A DNA stretch of 64,000 bases from Nocardioides panzhihuensis (GCF_013408335.1 NZ_JACBZR010000001.1:4503501-4567500); one strand, 5' to 3'; positions 45,049-54,416 are shown, counted from the stretch's first letter. Notes: generated by a model not told the origin, from the sequence alone. Made by a program: numbers and translations.

Positions 45049-46524
45049 ATGAGCCAGACCACCGCCACGTCCTCGGCAGTCCCGACCGAGCACCCGTGGC
45101 GGGCGCTGTTCGCGCTGTGCATCGGCTTCTTCATGCTGCTGATCGACATGACGATCGTGACCGTCGCGACGCCCGACATCATGGCCGACCTCGACGCCAG
45201 CGCCAACGCGGTGCTGTGGGTGACCAGCGCCTACCTGCTGACCTACGCCGTACCCATCCTCATCATGGGCCGGCTCGGTGACCGCTTCGGGCCCAAGTGG
45301 GTCTACCTCGTCGGCCTCGCCGTCTTCACAGGCTCGTCGCTGTGGTGCGGGCTCGCCGGGAGCATCGAGTCGCTGGTGGCAGCGCGGGCGGTGCAGGGCC
45401 TCGGCGCGGCGATGATGACGCCGCAGACGATGGCGACCATCACCCGGATCTTCCCTTCCGAGCGTCGCGGTTCGGCGATGGCGCTGTGGGGCGCGACCGC
45501 GGGCCTGGCGACGCTCATCGGCCCGCTCGCGGGCGGGGCGCTGGTCGCGCTCGGCGGCTGGGAGTGGATCTTCTTCGTCAACGTGCCGATCGGCATCGTC
45601 GCGATCGCCCTCAACTGGTGGCTCGTGCCGGTCCTGGAGACCCACTCGCACTCCTTCGACTGGCTCGGCGTGGTGCTCAGCGGCGTCGGGATGTTCTGCG
45701 TGGTCTTCGGCCTGCAGAACGGCGAGCAACGGGGCTGGGACGCCCTCACCTGGGCCCTCGTGGTCGGCGGGATCGCGATCATGGGCCTCTTCGTCTGGTG
45801 GCAGGCGCGCAACCGCGTAGAGCCGCTGGTGCCGTTGCCCATGTTCGCCGACCGCAACTTCTCCGTCTCCAGCCTGGCGATCTCCTGCATGGGCTTCGCG
45901 GCGGTCGCCATGGGCTTCCCGCTGATGCTGTACGCCCAGCTGGTCCGCGGCTACACCGCGCTCGAGGCCTCGATGCTGCTGGTGCCGATGGCGCTGGTCT
46001 CGTTCGTCGCCGCGCCGCTGGTCGGCAGGCTGACCGACCGGATGCACCCTCGGCTGCTGACCGGGGTGGCGTTCCTGCTCTGCTCCGTCTCGCTCTTCTG
46101 GGTCTCGGTGCCGATGACCGTCGAGTCCCCGCTGTGGCAGCTGCTCGTGCCGATGGCCTTCTTCGGCCTCGGTTCGGCGGCCGTCTGGTCGCCCCTGGCC
46201 GCCACCGCCACCCGCAACCTGCCGATGCGGCAGGCCGGCGCCGGGTCGGGCATCTACAACGCCACCCGGCTGGTCGGGTCCGTGGTCGGCTCCGCCGCGG
46301 TCGCCGTGCTCATCGACCTCCGGCTCAACGCCCACGGGCTCGGCGAGTCGCTGTCAGGCAACCACGAGACCGCGTCCGGCTCCTCGGTCCCGCCCGCGGT
46401 CGTCTCCCAGTTCGCCGAGGCGATGTCCGAGGTGATGCTGCTGCCGGCTGCCGCGCTCGCGATCGGTTTCGTGGCGGTGCTCTTCTTCACCACGCCGCGG
46501 CACATGGTGAAGCCGTCGCCCTAG
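45049..46524 (+). CDS. DHA2-family MFS efflux transporter
   Basis: A 491-residue, 14-helix proton antiporter. Helix 1 has FMLLIDMTIVTVATPDIM, motif A is MGRLGDRFGPKWVYL, helix 4 AARAVQGLGAAMMTPQT and motif C GLATLIGPLAGGALV. ATG 45049 was chosen after SLCV; an earlier in-frame start at 45013 is possible but adds a non-family tail. No regulator gene lies next to it. It converges with the Cache gene, leaving 7 bp between the stops. Confidence 0.93.
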   Translation: MSQTTATSSAVPTEHPWRALFALCIGFFMLLIDMTIVTVATPDIMADLDASANAVLWVTSAYLLTYAVPILIMGRLGDRFGPKWVYLVGLAVFTGSSLWCGLAGSIESLVAARAVQGLGAAMMTPQTMATITRIFPSERRGSAMALWGATAGLATLIGPLAGGALVALGGWEWIFFVNVPIGIVAIALNWWLVPVLETHSHSFDWLGVVLSGVGMFCVVFGLQNGEQRGWDALTWALVVGGIAIMGLFVWWQARNRVEPLVPLPMFADRNFSVSSLAISCMGFAAVAMGFPLMLYAQLVRGYTALEASMLLVPMALVSFVAAPLVGRLTDRMHPRLLTGVAFLLCSVSLFWVSVPMTVESPLWQLLVPMAFFGLGSAAVWSPLAATATRNLPMRQAGAGSGIYNATRLVGSVVGSAAVAVLIDLRLNAHGLGESLSGNHETASGSSVPPAVVSQFAEAMSEVMLLPAAALAIGFVAVLFFTTPRHMVKPSP

Positions 46525-46531
46525 AAGACGT

Positions 46532-47188
46532 TCAGGAGAGCGCCACAGAGAGCGGCAGGCCCCGGACCGGGATCATGTCGCGGGCGGTGGTCAGCGGGTC
46601 GCCGGTGGCCAGCTGGGGGTCGGCCGAGACGATCGCCTTGCCGTGACCGTTGACCAGCGTGGCACCGGCCTCGCGCAGCCCGGGCAGGAGCATCGTCTCG
46701 AGCGTCTCGACGAGCGTGTCCGCCCCCGCGACGCCGACCATGCGGCCTTGCACGTAGACCGGCATCGTCGTGGTCATGACGTATTCGTCGGTGCAGACGA
46801 AGTCGACGTACGGCCCGACGAGCGTCAGCTCCCCGGTGCGCTCCGGGTTCCGATACCAGGGCTGGCGGGTGTAGTCGATCGCCTCGCCGGTGGCCGGAGC
46901 GTCGGCGTCACCGAGGAAGTCGCGCTCCTCGCCCTGCCACCAGACCAGATAGAGCCGGCGGTCACTGAGTACGTCCGGTGCGACCACGAAGCCGCCGCCG
47001 ACGAGGTTGGGGTTGCGCAGGAACTCCAAGGCCCCCGGCTCGAGCCGCTCCCGCAGAGAGGCGGAGATGACCGGGCCGGCCTCGAAGAGGGCGGCCACAT
47101 CGCTGCGTACGCGCTCGAGATGGGCCACGATCGGCCCGAAATGCTCTTCGACCTGAGCCACACAGTCGAGGGGAGACATGGTCTTCAT
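46532..47188 (-). CDS. Soluble Cache (PDC-like) domain protein coupled to a GntR regulator
   Basis: A 218-residue protein dominated by one Cache-type sensor domain (about 70-200): DRRLYLVWWQGEERDFLG, RQPWYRNPERTGELTLVGPYVDF, then EYVMTTTMPVYVQGRMVGVA and DTLVETLETMLLPGLREAG. Cache domains normally sit outside the membrane in receptors, but here no signal peptide, membrane helix or output domain is seen. The gene start overlaps the upstream GntR stop by 4 bp (ATGA), suggesting the protein works with that regulator or as an intracellular ligand binder. Partner and ligand unknown. Confidence 0.75.
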   Translation of the reverse strand: MKTMSPLDCVAQVEEHFGPIVAHLERVRSDVAALFEAGPVISASLRERLEPGALEFLRNPNLVGGGFVVAPDVLSDRRLYLVWWQGEERDFLGDADAPATGEAIDYTRQPWYRNPERTGELTLVGPYVDFVCTDEYVMTTTMPVYVQGRMVGVAGADTLVETLETMLLPGLREAGATLVNGHGKAIVSADPQLATGDPLTTARDMIPVRGLPLSVALS

Positions 47189-47916
47189 CGTCGCACCGCC
47201 TCATGGATCTCGGCCAAGCGTTCAAGAGAGTGGGTGACGTGCTCGCGCACGCTCTCCCGGGCCCTGACAGCATCTCCCGATGCGAGGGCTTCGACAAGCT
47301 CCTGATGGCGGGTCGCGGTGGCTTCTCGGAAGCCCGGCTCGCTGAGCGGGATTCGGAGCAGCGCACCGAACTCGGCCTCCTGGCGGACCACCTCCCGGGT
47401 CATCCGGGCCGACTGGGTCAGCGCGGCCACCGACAGGTAGAGCTCGCTGTCGGCGCTGCGCCAGCGGGCGACGTCGCTGACGTTGAGGGGGATCAGCAGG
47501 TCGCGCAGGTCCTCGACCTCGTCCGGGTCGGTGCGCTCCGCAGCGATCTCCGCGCAGCCGGTCAGCACCACGAGGTAGACCGTGGCCCGGTCACGCAGCT
47601 CGACTCGTGACATCGCGGCGAGCCGGTCCTCGACGAGGCCGGCGCTCTCCGGGGCCCGTACGAACGATCCGCCGCCACGTCCGCGCGTCGTCACCACCAG
47701 GCCCTTGGCGCGCAGCGCGACGAGCGCCTCCCGCGCGGTGACCGTCGCGACGCCGAGCATCTGGGCGAGCTCGGGCTCGCTGGGGAGCCGCTCGCCGTGT
47801 GCGAGTACGCCGGATCGGATCGCCTCGGCGAGCCGACTCTCCACACGCGCTGCGCGGCCCTCGTCGCCGATCGGGGCGAAGATGGCCGCGCGAGCTCGGG
47901 AGGTCATCACACGCAC
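47185..47916 (-). CDS. GntR-family regulator, FadR subfamily (FCD domain)
   Basis: A 243-residue repressor. The winged HTH spans about residues 20-85: RVESRLAEAIRSGVLAHGER, LPSEPELAQMLGVATVTARE, LVVTTRGRGGGSFV. The helical FCD domain follows (about 100-235) with metal/ligand residues in the LTGCAEIAAERTDPDE and RHQELVEALASGDAVRARES helices. The start is GTG at 47916 with AGGA upstream. It is the first gene of a two-gene operon with the Cache protein. Confidence 0.9.
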   Translation of the reverse strand: MRVMTSRARAAIFAPIGDEGRAARVESRLAEAIRSGVLAHGERLPSEPELAQMLGVATVTAREALVALRAKGLVVTTRGRGGGSFVRAPESAGLVEDRLAAMSRVELRDRATVYLVVLTGCAEIAAERTDPDEVEDLRDLLIPLNVSDVARWRSADSELYLSVAALTQSARMTREVVRQEAEFGALLRIPLSEPGFREATATRHQELVEALASGDAVRARESVREHVTHSLERLAEIHEAVRR

Positions 47917-48220
47917 AGCGAAATCCTAATGTATGGCTCCAGATGATTTGAGTCCCAGATCTGTTCGAATCTGTTCGAATCCGCGCAGGAACTTCGTGAA
48001 TTTCGTCTTAACTATCTGGATCTACGGGCGTTTCTATGCATAACCTGAGCGCACGGCTGACGCAGACTTGGTGTCGGTCACCCAAGATCGTCGGATGTCC
48101 AGGGCTTGTGGGGGGCGCTGGGCATCCGACTCCTTGGTTTTGGGGACGACTGCCTCTGAATACGACAGGGCGGGGAGAGCCTCTCGGCTCTCCCCGCCCT
48201 GTTGTCTCGGCGTGTGTCGG
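47917..48220. other. 304-bp intergenic region with two long hairpins and a tandem 10-mer, no gene seen
   Basis: The region lies between the GntR promoter and the 3' end of the fibronectin-domain gene. It contains a tandem CTGTTCGAAT repeat (about 47960-47980), an inverted repeat with GTCGGATGTCCAG arms (48090-48130, one mismatch) and a perfect 16-bp stem at 48165-48202. No convincing ORF or known RNA is seen. Confidence 0.6.
48165..48202. terminator. Strong hairpin after the fibronectin-domain gene
   Basis: ACAGGGCGGGGAGAGC (48165-48180) pairs exactly with 48187-48202 around a 6-base loop. It lies 19 bp beyond the stop of the minus-strand gene 48221-49981. The second hairpin at 48090-48130 follows at 35 bp. 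No long T-run is seen on either strand. Confidence 0.75.
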
Positions 48221-49981
48221 CTAGAACACCGCGGCTACGGCAGTGGTCACCGCGTCACCGATGCTCTCCAGCAGCCCCTTGTCCTCCTCGGCCGGAGCGT
48301 CTTCGGTCGACTTCTCCGTAGGCTCCTCGGCAGGCTCCTCGGTCGTCGGACGCGCAGCCGGGGTCTCCGACTCGCTCGGCTCCGCCTCGGGCTCCGCCGG
48401 CTTCTCGGCAGGAGCCTCAGCGGAGTCCTCGCCGCCCGGGAGGATGTCGCCCAGACCAGGCAGCTCCGGCGACTTCTCGTCGGTCGGCTTCTCAGCAGGG
48501 GCTTCCCCAGACGGGGCACCGGACTTCGACGGGTCCTGCGTCTGCGAGCGGACCCCCGGAGCCTGACGCTGCGCCTGACGCTGCTCTTCCAGCGTCAGCT
48601 CGCCTGACCCAGCCTCCGAGGTGTTGCCCGCTTCATCGGTGGCAGTGACCTCGGCAGTGATCGTTCCCGGAAGCAGGTCGAGGTAGTCAGTCGTATAGCT
48701 CGTTTCTCCGGTCACGGAGCCGTTCGCCAAGGCCACGCCACTGATCCTGATGTCGTACTCGATGGCCGATGCCCGCGACTGATTGTCAGCGCTAGCGTTC
48801 CACGAAACACGAAGCGTGCTGTCGCCGACCTTGACGACCTCGACATTCGCCGGCACCTCCGGCGGGTCCGTGTCGTCAACGAGGGTCGTGCCATCTACCG
48901 AAGCGGAGGGGGACGGGTTGCCCACGATATCGACTGCGACGACACTGAACGTGTAGTTCGTCTCAGGGTCAAGATCGGTGACATAGAAGGTGGTTCCATC
49001 CGTCTCGGCGGAGCCCTCCGAGTCACCGTTCGGGGATGTCCAGGTCACCTCGTAGTGGTCGACCCGAGAGTTGTCCTTCGACGGCTCCCACGCCAGATCA
49101 GCAGTAGTGCTGGTGATGTGTACGACCTTCAGGTCGGACGGCATCGTTGGGCCTTGAGTGTCAGCGTCCGTCGTGCACTGCTTCTCGACCCGTTCGGATT
49201 CGTTGCCGTCGCCATCTGTCGCCCAGACATCGAACCGGTACTCCGTGTCAGGCTCCAGCCCGGTGAACTCACCGCCGAGAGATGTGGTCTGGTACTCGCC
49301 GATGCCGCGATTTCCGCGGATCGTGTAGTACGCGATGTCGTCCTTCTTGTCGTCCTTTGCTGCCTGCCACGACAGCTTGAGCGCGGTCGTGCTCACGTCC
49401 TTGCAGTTCACATCACGCATAACTGGCGTCGGCGAGGTCTCTCCATCACCGTCACCATCACCATCACCGTTATCCGGAGGGCACAGCAGGCCGATGCCGA
49501 GGAAGCAGTCGTCGTCACCGTCGTCCGGAGGCGTCGTCTCGCCATCGTCCGGTGGGAGAGTCGGCGTCGGCTCGGGCTCCTGGCACTGGGCCAGGTCCGG
49601 GCGGATCTCACAGATGTCGACACCGGCACCCGGCGGGCGGTTGGGCTCGCAGGCGCTCGGGTCGAGGTCGCAGGTCGGGGTGCTGCCCGAGGGGACGTTG
49701 CCCGCCGGGATGAAGGTCACGCCGGTGTTGGCCGCCGGCACGATGTCGTCGCCGTCGATCTCCTCCGGGTCGTCCGACTCGGACTCCGACGGGTCATCGT
49801 CGGGCTCGATCGTGTCCGGGTCGCTGGGAAGCGAAGAAGACTCCCCTGGCGTCGGATCATTCGTCGGCGAACCCTTTGGGTCGCCGCTGACAGTGCAAGA
49901 GAACAAGACGAGAAGCAGGATCAAGATGATCGCGCCTATGACGATCCCGCCGATTGTGCGGTTTCGCGCAGTGGTTTCCAT
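48221..49981 (-). CDS. Surface protein with three fibronectin type III domains and an EAP-rich tail
   Basis: A 586-residue exported protein. The N-terminus (METTARNRTIGG, then IVIGAIILILLLVLFSC) is a signal/anchor whose final LFSC resembles a lipobox, so it may be a lipoprotein. A long acidic Pro/Ser/Asp linker contains cysteines (CDLDPSACEP, DICEIRPDLAQC). Three FN3 domains follow (about 190-285, 287-375, 380-470), each with conserved Trp/Tyr/Leu positions such as SWQAAKDDKKDD, AWEPSKDNSRVD and SWNASADNQSRA. The tail is rich in Glu, Ala and Pro and ends with the hydrophobic SIGDAVTTAVAAVF. Probably an adhesive or cell-surface scaffold. Start ATG 49981 with GGGAGGG upstream. Confidence 0.82.
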   Translation of the reverse strand: METTARNRTIGGIVIGAIILILLLVLFSCTVSGDPKGSPTNDPTPGESSSLPSDPDTIEPDDDPSESESDDPEEIDGDDIVPAANTGVTFIPAGNVPSGSTPTCDLDPSACEPNRPPGAGVDICEIRPDLAQCQEPEPTPTLPPDDGETTPPDDGDDDCFLGIGLLCPPDNGDGDGDGDGETSPTPVMRDVNCKDVSTTALKLSWQAAKDDKKDDIAYYTIRGNRGIGEYQTTSLGGEFTGLEPDTEYRFDVWATDGDGNESERVEKQCTTDADTQGPTMPSDLKVVHITSTTADLAWEPSKDNSRVDHYEVTWTSPNGDSEGSAETDGTTFYVTDLDPETNYTFSVVAVDIVGNPSPSASVDGTTLVDDTDPPEVPANVEVVKVGDSTLRVSWNASADNQSRASAIEYDIRISGVALANGSVTGETSYTTDYLDLLPGTITAEVTATDEAGNTSEAGSGELTLEEQRQAQRQAPGVRSQTQDPSKSGAPSGEAPAEKPTDEKSPELPGLGDILPGGEDSAEAPAEKPAEPEAEPSESETPAARPTTEEPAEEPTEKSTEDAPAEEDKGLLESIGDAVTTAVAAVF

Positions 49982-50170
49982 ACCGAGGATGTCCCTCCCA
50001 AGAATCAACGCCGAGGGGACGGTTCGACCAGGTCACCCGAGGGTCGCCGTCCAGCCAGGGCATTGAATCGCTTTACCAATGACCGGCACAACGACATAAA
50101 CCCGAATTTGCTATGCCGTTCGCCACAACGTTTTCTGAATCGGGACCATTGGCATATCCCCGGCGTGTCT

Positions 50171-51193
<1,023 letters not shown>

Positions 51194-51356
51194 CTGGGGG
51201 TCTCCTTGAAGATCCGTTGTCGGCCGGTGCGCTGGTGGCCAGCGTAATGGGACCTCTGGCCACCTCGCCCAACGCTCGCGGTTGGATCGATCAACCAGGA
51301 CAACCGATCTGCCGCGGGAGCCGTATCCACGGGTGAGACTGAACTTGGAGGCCATC

Positions 51357-52481
51357 ATGGACTGGCAGGAAACCCTCGAGCGGGCGATCCCTCACCCCCC
51401 GCCGACACGCTCGGACCCGGCTGCCCTGGTGGCAGACGGAAAGAAGCTCGTACGCCGCCGGCGGCTCGCCGTGGTCGCCGGCACTGTCGCCGCAGTGGCC
51501 GCGGTGGTCGGGATCGGCACGGTCGTTCCCTCGCGTGACAGCGCCACCCCGAACCCACCGATCGCGACGCAGTCGACGGCCGAGGACGAGTGGCCGCCCG
51601 AGGCCGACATCCCGTTGAGCGACCTCGCGCCCGTCGCGTACGACCACGGCACCGGCGAGGTGACCCTCCATCGAGGCTGGAAGGAGACCGACCAGGTCGG
51701 TCCGCTCGATTCTGGGAACGCGCTGGCGGTCGCGGCGACCAAGGGCAACAGGACCGTCTACGTGCACTTCATGAATCCGACCGAGATCTCCTACGCCGAT
51801 GCCTCCCGCACGAGCGCCACGAGCCTCCGCGCTTGGGTCGACGACGTGCGAGCCCATCACCTGAGCGCCACCTGGAACGCAGGTGGGAATCTCCGCGTGA
51901 AGCAGAACGGCTGGGAGATCGTCCGCGAGATTCCCAACCCGCTCGGCTACGCAGCACCCTGGGACTCGGTCGGCGCAATCGTCGAGCGGGAGGGCGTCGA
52001 GCAGTGGATCCTCTACAGCGGCAACCGTCCGAAAGATGGCGGTGAGTCGAGCGGGCTGGACGCGGTCTATGCCATCCCCGGCCAGACCATCGAGGAATGG
52101 CTGGCCGTCCAGGTCGCGACAGACCGCAAGGACTACCGTCCCGGCAACGTGGATTTCAGCATCGAACCGACCGAGGCGGTCGCGTTCGGATCAGGCTCCG
52201 AGGTCGTCTCCACCGAGGACCGGGTGAAGATCGTCGAGCAGGTCGACGACCCGGACATCGGTCACTCGTTCGCCACGGGGACATCGCGAACCGCGGCCGC
52301 TCGGATCACGGTCGGCAGCAAGGAGCGATACGTGCTGGTCCGCGAGAAGGACGGCGTCACGCAGGCCTACTCCTTCTCCGTGCTCCCGGCGCCGCGAGCA
52401 GAGGACCGCAGACCGCTCACGCTCGACGAGTTCGCGGAAATGGTCGACCGTCGCATGACTCCCGGATCGGGGCTGTGGTGA
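51357..52481 (+). CDS. Membrane protein upstream of a SigE-family sigma factor (possible regulator)
   Basis: A 374-residue protein: about 45 cytosolic residues (MDWQETLERAIPHPPPTR, then SDPAALVADGKKLVRRRRL), one transmembrane helix (AVVAGTVAAVAAVVGIGTVV) and a 300-residue exported domain of unknown fold. Start ATG 51357 has GGAG upstream (ACTTGGAGGCC). The final codon overlaps the sigma-factor start by 1 bp (TGATG), giving a coupled operon. Its topology fits a membrane anti-sigma-like partner, though no ZAS motif is seen. Confidence 0.7.
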   Translation: MDWQETLERAIPHPPPTRSDPAALVADGKKLVRRRRLAVVAGTVAAVAAVVGIGTVVPSRDSATPNPPIATQSTAEDEWPPEADIPLSDLAPVAYDHGTGEVTLHRGWKETDQVGPLDSGNALAVAATKGNRTVYVHFMNPTEISYADASRTSATSLRAWVDDVRAHHLSATWNAGGNLRVKQNGWEIVREIPNPLGYAAPWDSVGAIVEREGVEQWILYSGNRPKDGGESSGLDAVYAIPGQTIEEWLAVQVATDRKDYRPGNVDFSIEPTEAVAFGSGSEVVSTEDRVKIVEQVDDPDIGHSFATGTSRTAAARITVGSKERYVLVREKDGVTQAYSFSVLPAPRAEDRRPLTLDEFAEMVDRRMTPGSGLW

Positions 52482-52972
52482 TGAGCGCGCACGACGAGGC
52501 ATTCACCGCGTTCGTCGCGGCCAGGCGGCCGCACCTCGTGCGGGTGGCGTACGCGTTGTGCGGCGACTGGCACCGGGCGGACGACCTGGTGCAGACGTCG
52601 CTGCTGAAGCTGTACGCCTCGTGGCGCCGGGTCGAGTCGGGGTCGGAGGAGGCGTACGTCCGGACGATCCTGGTTCGCGCCCACATCGACCAGACCCGGC
52701 GGCCGTGGTGGAAGCGGGAGCGCTCGGGTGACCTGCCGGAACGGCCGGGGCCGGTGGATCAGGTCGAGGAGCGGTCCGAGCTCTTCGCGGCGCTCCAGGG
52801 GCTGCCGGAGATGCAGCGCAAGGTGGTCGTCCTGCGCCACTGGCTGCAGCTCTCGGTCGCCGAGACCGCGCGCGAGCTGCGGATCAGCGAGGGCACGGTC
52901 AAGAGCCACTCCTCGCGCGGCCTCGCCGCCCTGCGTACCTGCCTGGAGGCGGGGAACGCCTCCCGAACGTGA
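52481..52972 (+). CDS. SigE-family RNA polymerase sigma factor
   Basis: A 163-residue sigma-70 factor of the actinobacterial SigE family. Region 2: HLVRVAYALCGDWHRADDLV and QTSLLKLYASWRRVESGSEE; region 4: LQGLPEMQRKVVVLRHWLQL, SVAETARELRISEGTVKSHS. Gene order (membrane protein first, sigma second) is the reverse of the operon at 34647-35995. The ATG overlaps the upstream stop by 1 bp. Confidence 0.92.
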   Translation: MSAHDEAFTAFVAARRPHLVRVAYALCGDWHRADDLVQTSLLKLYASWRRVESGSEEAYVRTILVRAHIDQTRRPWWKRERSGDLPERPGPVDQVEERSELFAALQGLPEMQRKVVVLRHWLQLSVAETARELRISEGTVKSHSSRGLAALRTCLEAGNASRT

Positions 52973-52997
52973 CCCGATAGAGCAAGAACGGTCGGGC

Positions 52998-53036
52998 GGG
53001 CATGCCCCTGACGCGCCCAGTGTCAGGGGCATGCCC
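52998..53036. terminator. Perfect 15-bp-arm hairpin covering the pseudogene start codon
   Basis: GGGCATGCCCCTGAC (52998-53012) pairs exactly with 53022-53036 around a 9-base loop. It lies 26 bp after the sigma-factor stop, so could end that operon. The right arm contains the ATG (53031) of the DHFR-like pseudogene, so it would also occlude its ribosome site. Confidence 0.65.
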
Positions 53037-53408
53037 AAGGTCACCTACTTCACCGCAACGTCGCTGGACGGTTACATCGCCGATGAGAACAGCTGCTGGA
53101 CTGGCTCTTCGAGACGCCGCACGGCGACGACGAGATCTCCTGGAAACGACTGATGGCGGAGTCGGCGGCGCTGGTGATGGGCGGCACGACGTACCGCTGG
53201 ATGATCGACCATGATCCGGAGATGCTGACCGGTCCGGAGAAATGGCGGGAGTACTACGACGAACGGCCGGTGTGGGTGTTCACGCACGCGACCGACCTGC
53301 CGGAGGTCCGGGGCACGCAGGTGCGCTTCGTGCAGACGGATGCGCGTCATCGACGTCCTGCAGACCGGCGATCAGGTGCAGATCCGATACCGGATCACGA
53401 GGCGCTGA
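53031..53408 (+). pseudogene. Dihydrofolate-reductase-family (RibD C-terminal-like) pseudogene
   Basis: Three pieces of one family are visible in different frames. From 53031 the first frame gives MPKVTYFTATSLDGYIADEN, then shifts by one base at about 53092 into LLDWLFETPHGDDEISWKR; this continues MAESAALVMGGTTYRWMIDH up to RFVQTD near 53335. At 53340 it jumps back to the first frame, giving RVIDVLQTGDQVQIRYRI, a plausible C-terminal strand, and stops at 53406-53408. The missing piece is about 80-90 residues. So the gene carries a frameshift and an internal deletion and is not functional. Confidence 0.8.
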
Positions 53409-53413
53409 AAGCC

Positions 53414-53522
53414 CCCGCTGTCGCCCGGCCCCGAGGCCACGCACCCTGTGAAAGGGTGACACATCCGGGCGACCCGGGATCAACTCTAGCGGGCCCGGTC
53501 CGGACCCCTGACACCGGCCCGT
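53414..53522 (+). ncRNA. Candidate structured RNA upstream of the septum-formation-family gene
   Basis: Nested complementary segments are visible: CCCGCT (53414-53419) with AGCGGG (53488-53493); GTCGCCCGG (53420-53428) with CCGGGCGAC (53465-53473); inside these GGCC-CCGA-GGCC and CACCCT-GTGAA-AGGGTG hairpins. A further stem GGGCCCGGT/ACCGGCCC (53491-53521) follows. The structure lies 95-124 bp before the ATG of the downstream gene. It could be a leader RNA controlling that gene, or a rho-independent-like stop for the pseudogene. No known riboswitch consensus was matched with confidence. Confidence 0.45.
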
Positions 53523-53616
53523 AACCGAATTTACAACCACCCGAAATAACTATGCCGAGACCTGTATTTCGCTGCGATGATCAGGCCGCTCTATCCCCCT
53601 CATCGAAAGCACGATC

Positions 53617-54393
53617 ATGTCTCGTCTTCGTGCCGGCGCCATCGCGCCCGCGCAGAAGCCGATGATGGTGGCCCTTGCACTCGGCCTCATCCTCGGCGTC
53701 TTCTCCTTCATCGGACTCACCACCACCAAAGCCGAGGCGGCGGTGCCGCCCAAGCCCACGATCGGCACCTGCTACAACTACGGCTGGAGCGCATACGGCG
53801 CCTGGTCCCAGACCGGCAAGAAGGTCTCGTGCGGCAGCGCCCACACCGCGAAGACCATCGCGCTGGGCACCCTCGTCTCCGGTACGACGCGCACCGAGGC
53901 GTCCATCACCCGCGAGGCCAACTACTCTCACATGGTCAAGACGTGTGTCCGTGCGCTCAGGAACAAGCTGGGCAGCACCTACTCGAAGCGGAACCAGTCG
54001 GCGTACACCACTGCGTTCTTCGTGCCGAACGTCGAGCAGTTCAGGGCCGGCCAGCGCTGGTTCCGCTGCGACGTCGTGCTCCCGGGCAAGGACTCCCTCA
54101 AGAGCCTGCCGACCAACCGGGCGAGGTTCCTCGAGGGCGTCTCGCTGACCAAGCGCACCCGTGCCTGCATGAGTGCGAAGACCAACGGGTCGTACTCGTG
54201 CCTGAGCTCGCACACCTACAAGTCGATCTCGGCCTTCAAGAAGGCGGGTACGACCTACCCGACCCTCGCCTCGTTCGAGCGGGCCGTTGGCGCCAACTGC
54301 CCGGCCCGGACCAGGGCCTACAGCACGCCGTCCAGGTACGAGTGGCAGACCGGCGACCGCTGGGTCGTCTGCTACGAGCGGAACACCAACTGA
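53617..54393 (+). CDS. Secreted septum-formation-family protein
   Basis: A 258-residue exported protein with a signal peptide (PMMVALALGLILGVFSFIGL, cleavage after AEA). The mature part contains two related Cys-rich halves: WSQTGKKVSCGSAHTAKTIALG ends each CYNY/VSC unit, later YSCLSSHTYKSISAFKKAG and NCPARTRAYSTP. Each half ends in a W-x-G-D/Q-RW-x-x-C motif (FRAGQRWFRC and QTGDRWVVC). This fits the Septum_form domain family, here duplicated. Eight or more Cys should form disulfides outside the cell. It is preceded by the candidate leader RNA and followed by a strong terminator. Confidence 0.78.
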   Translation: MSRLRAGAIAPAQKPMMVALALGLILGVFSFIGLTTTKAEAAVPPKPTIGTCYNYGWSAYGAWSQTGKKVSCGSAHTAKTIALGTLVSGTTRTEASITREANYSHMVKTCVRALRNKLGSTYSKRNQSAYTTAFFVPNVEQFRAGQRWFRCDVVLPGKDSLKSLPTNRARFLEGVSLTKRTRACMSAKTNGSYSCLSSHTYKSISAFKKAGTTYPTLASFERAVGANCPARTRAYSTPSRYEWQTGDRWVVCYERNTN

Positions 54394-54416
54394 TCGGCTG
54401 ATCAGTCACAACGGTC

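Noticed and set aside
42981..45281. 766-residue open frame antisense to lysS
   Set aside because: Shadow of lysS and of the start of the MFS gene; no domain, composition typical of antisense frames.
47917..48220. Small RNA gene or tRNA in the longest hairpin-rich gap
   Set aside because: Two hairpins are visible but no cloverleaf, promoter or known RNA fold could be supported.
53414..53522. Possible c-di-AMP (ydaO) riboswitch
   Set aside because: A GTCCGGACCC...-like stretch and the cell-wall-type gene downstream recall the class, but the core ydaO signature segments could not be identified, so only a generic structured RNA is claimed.
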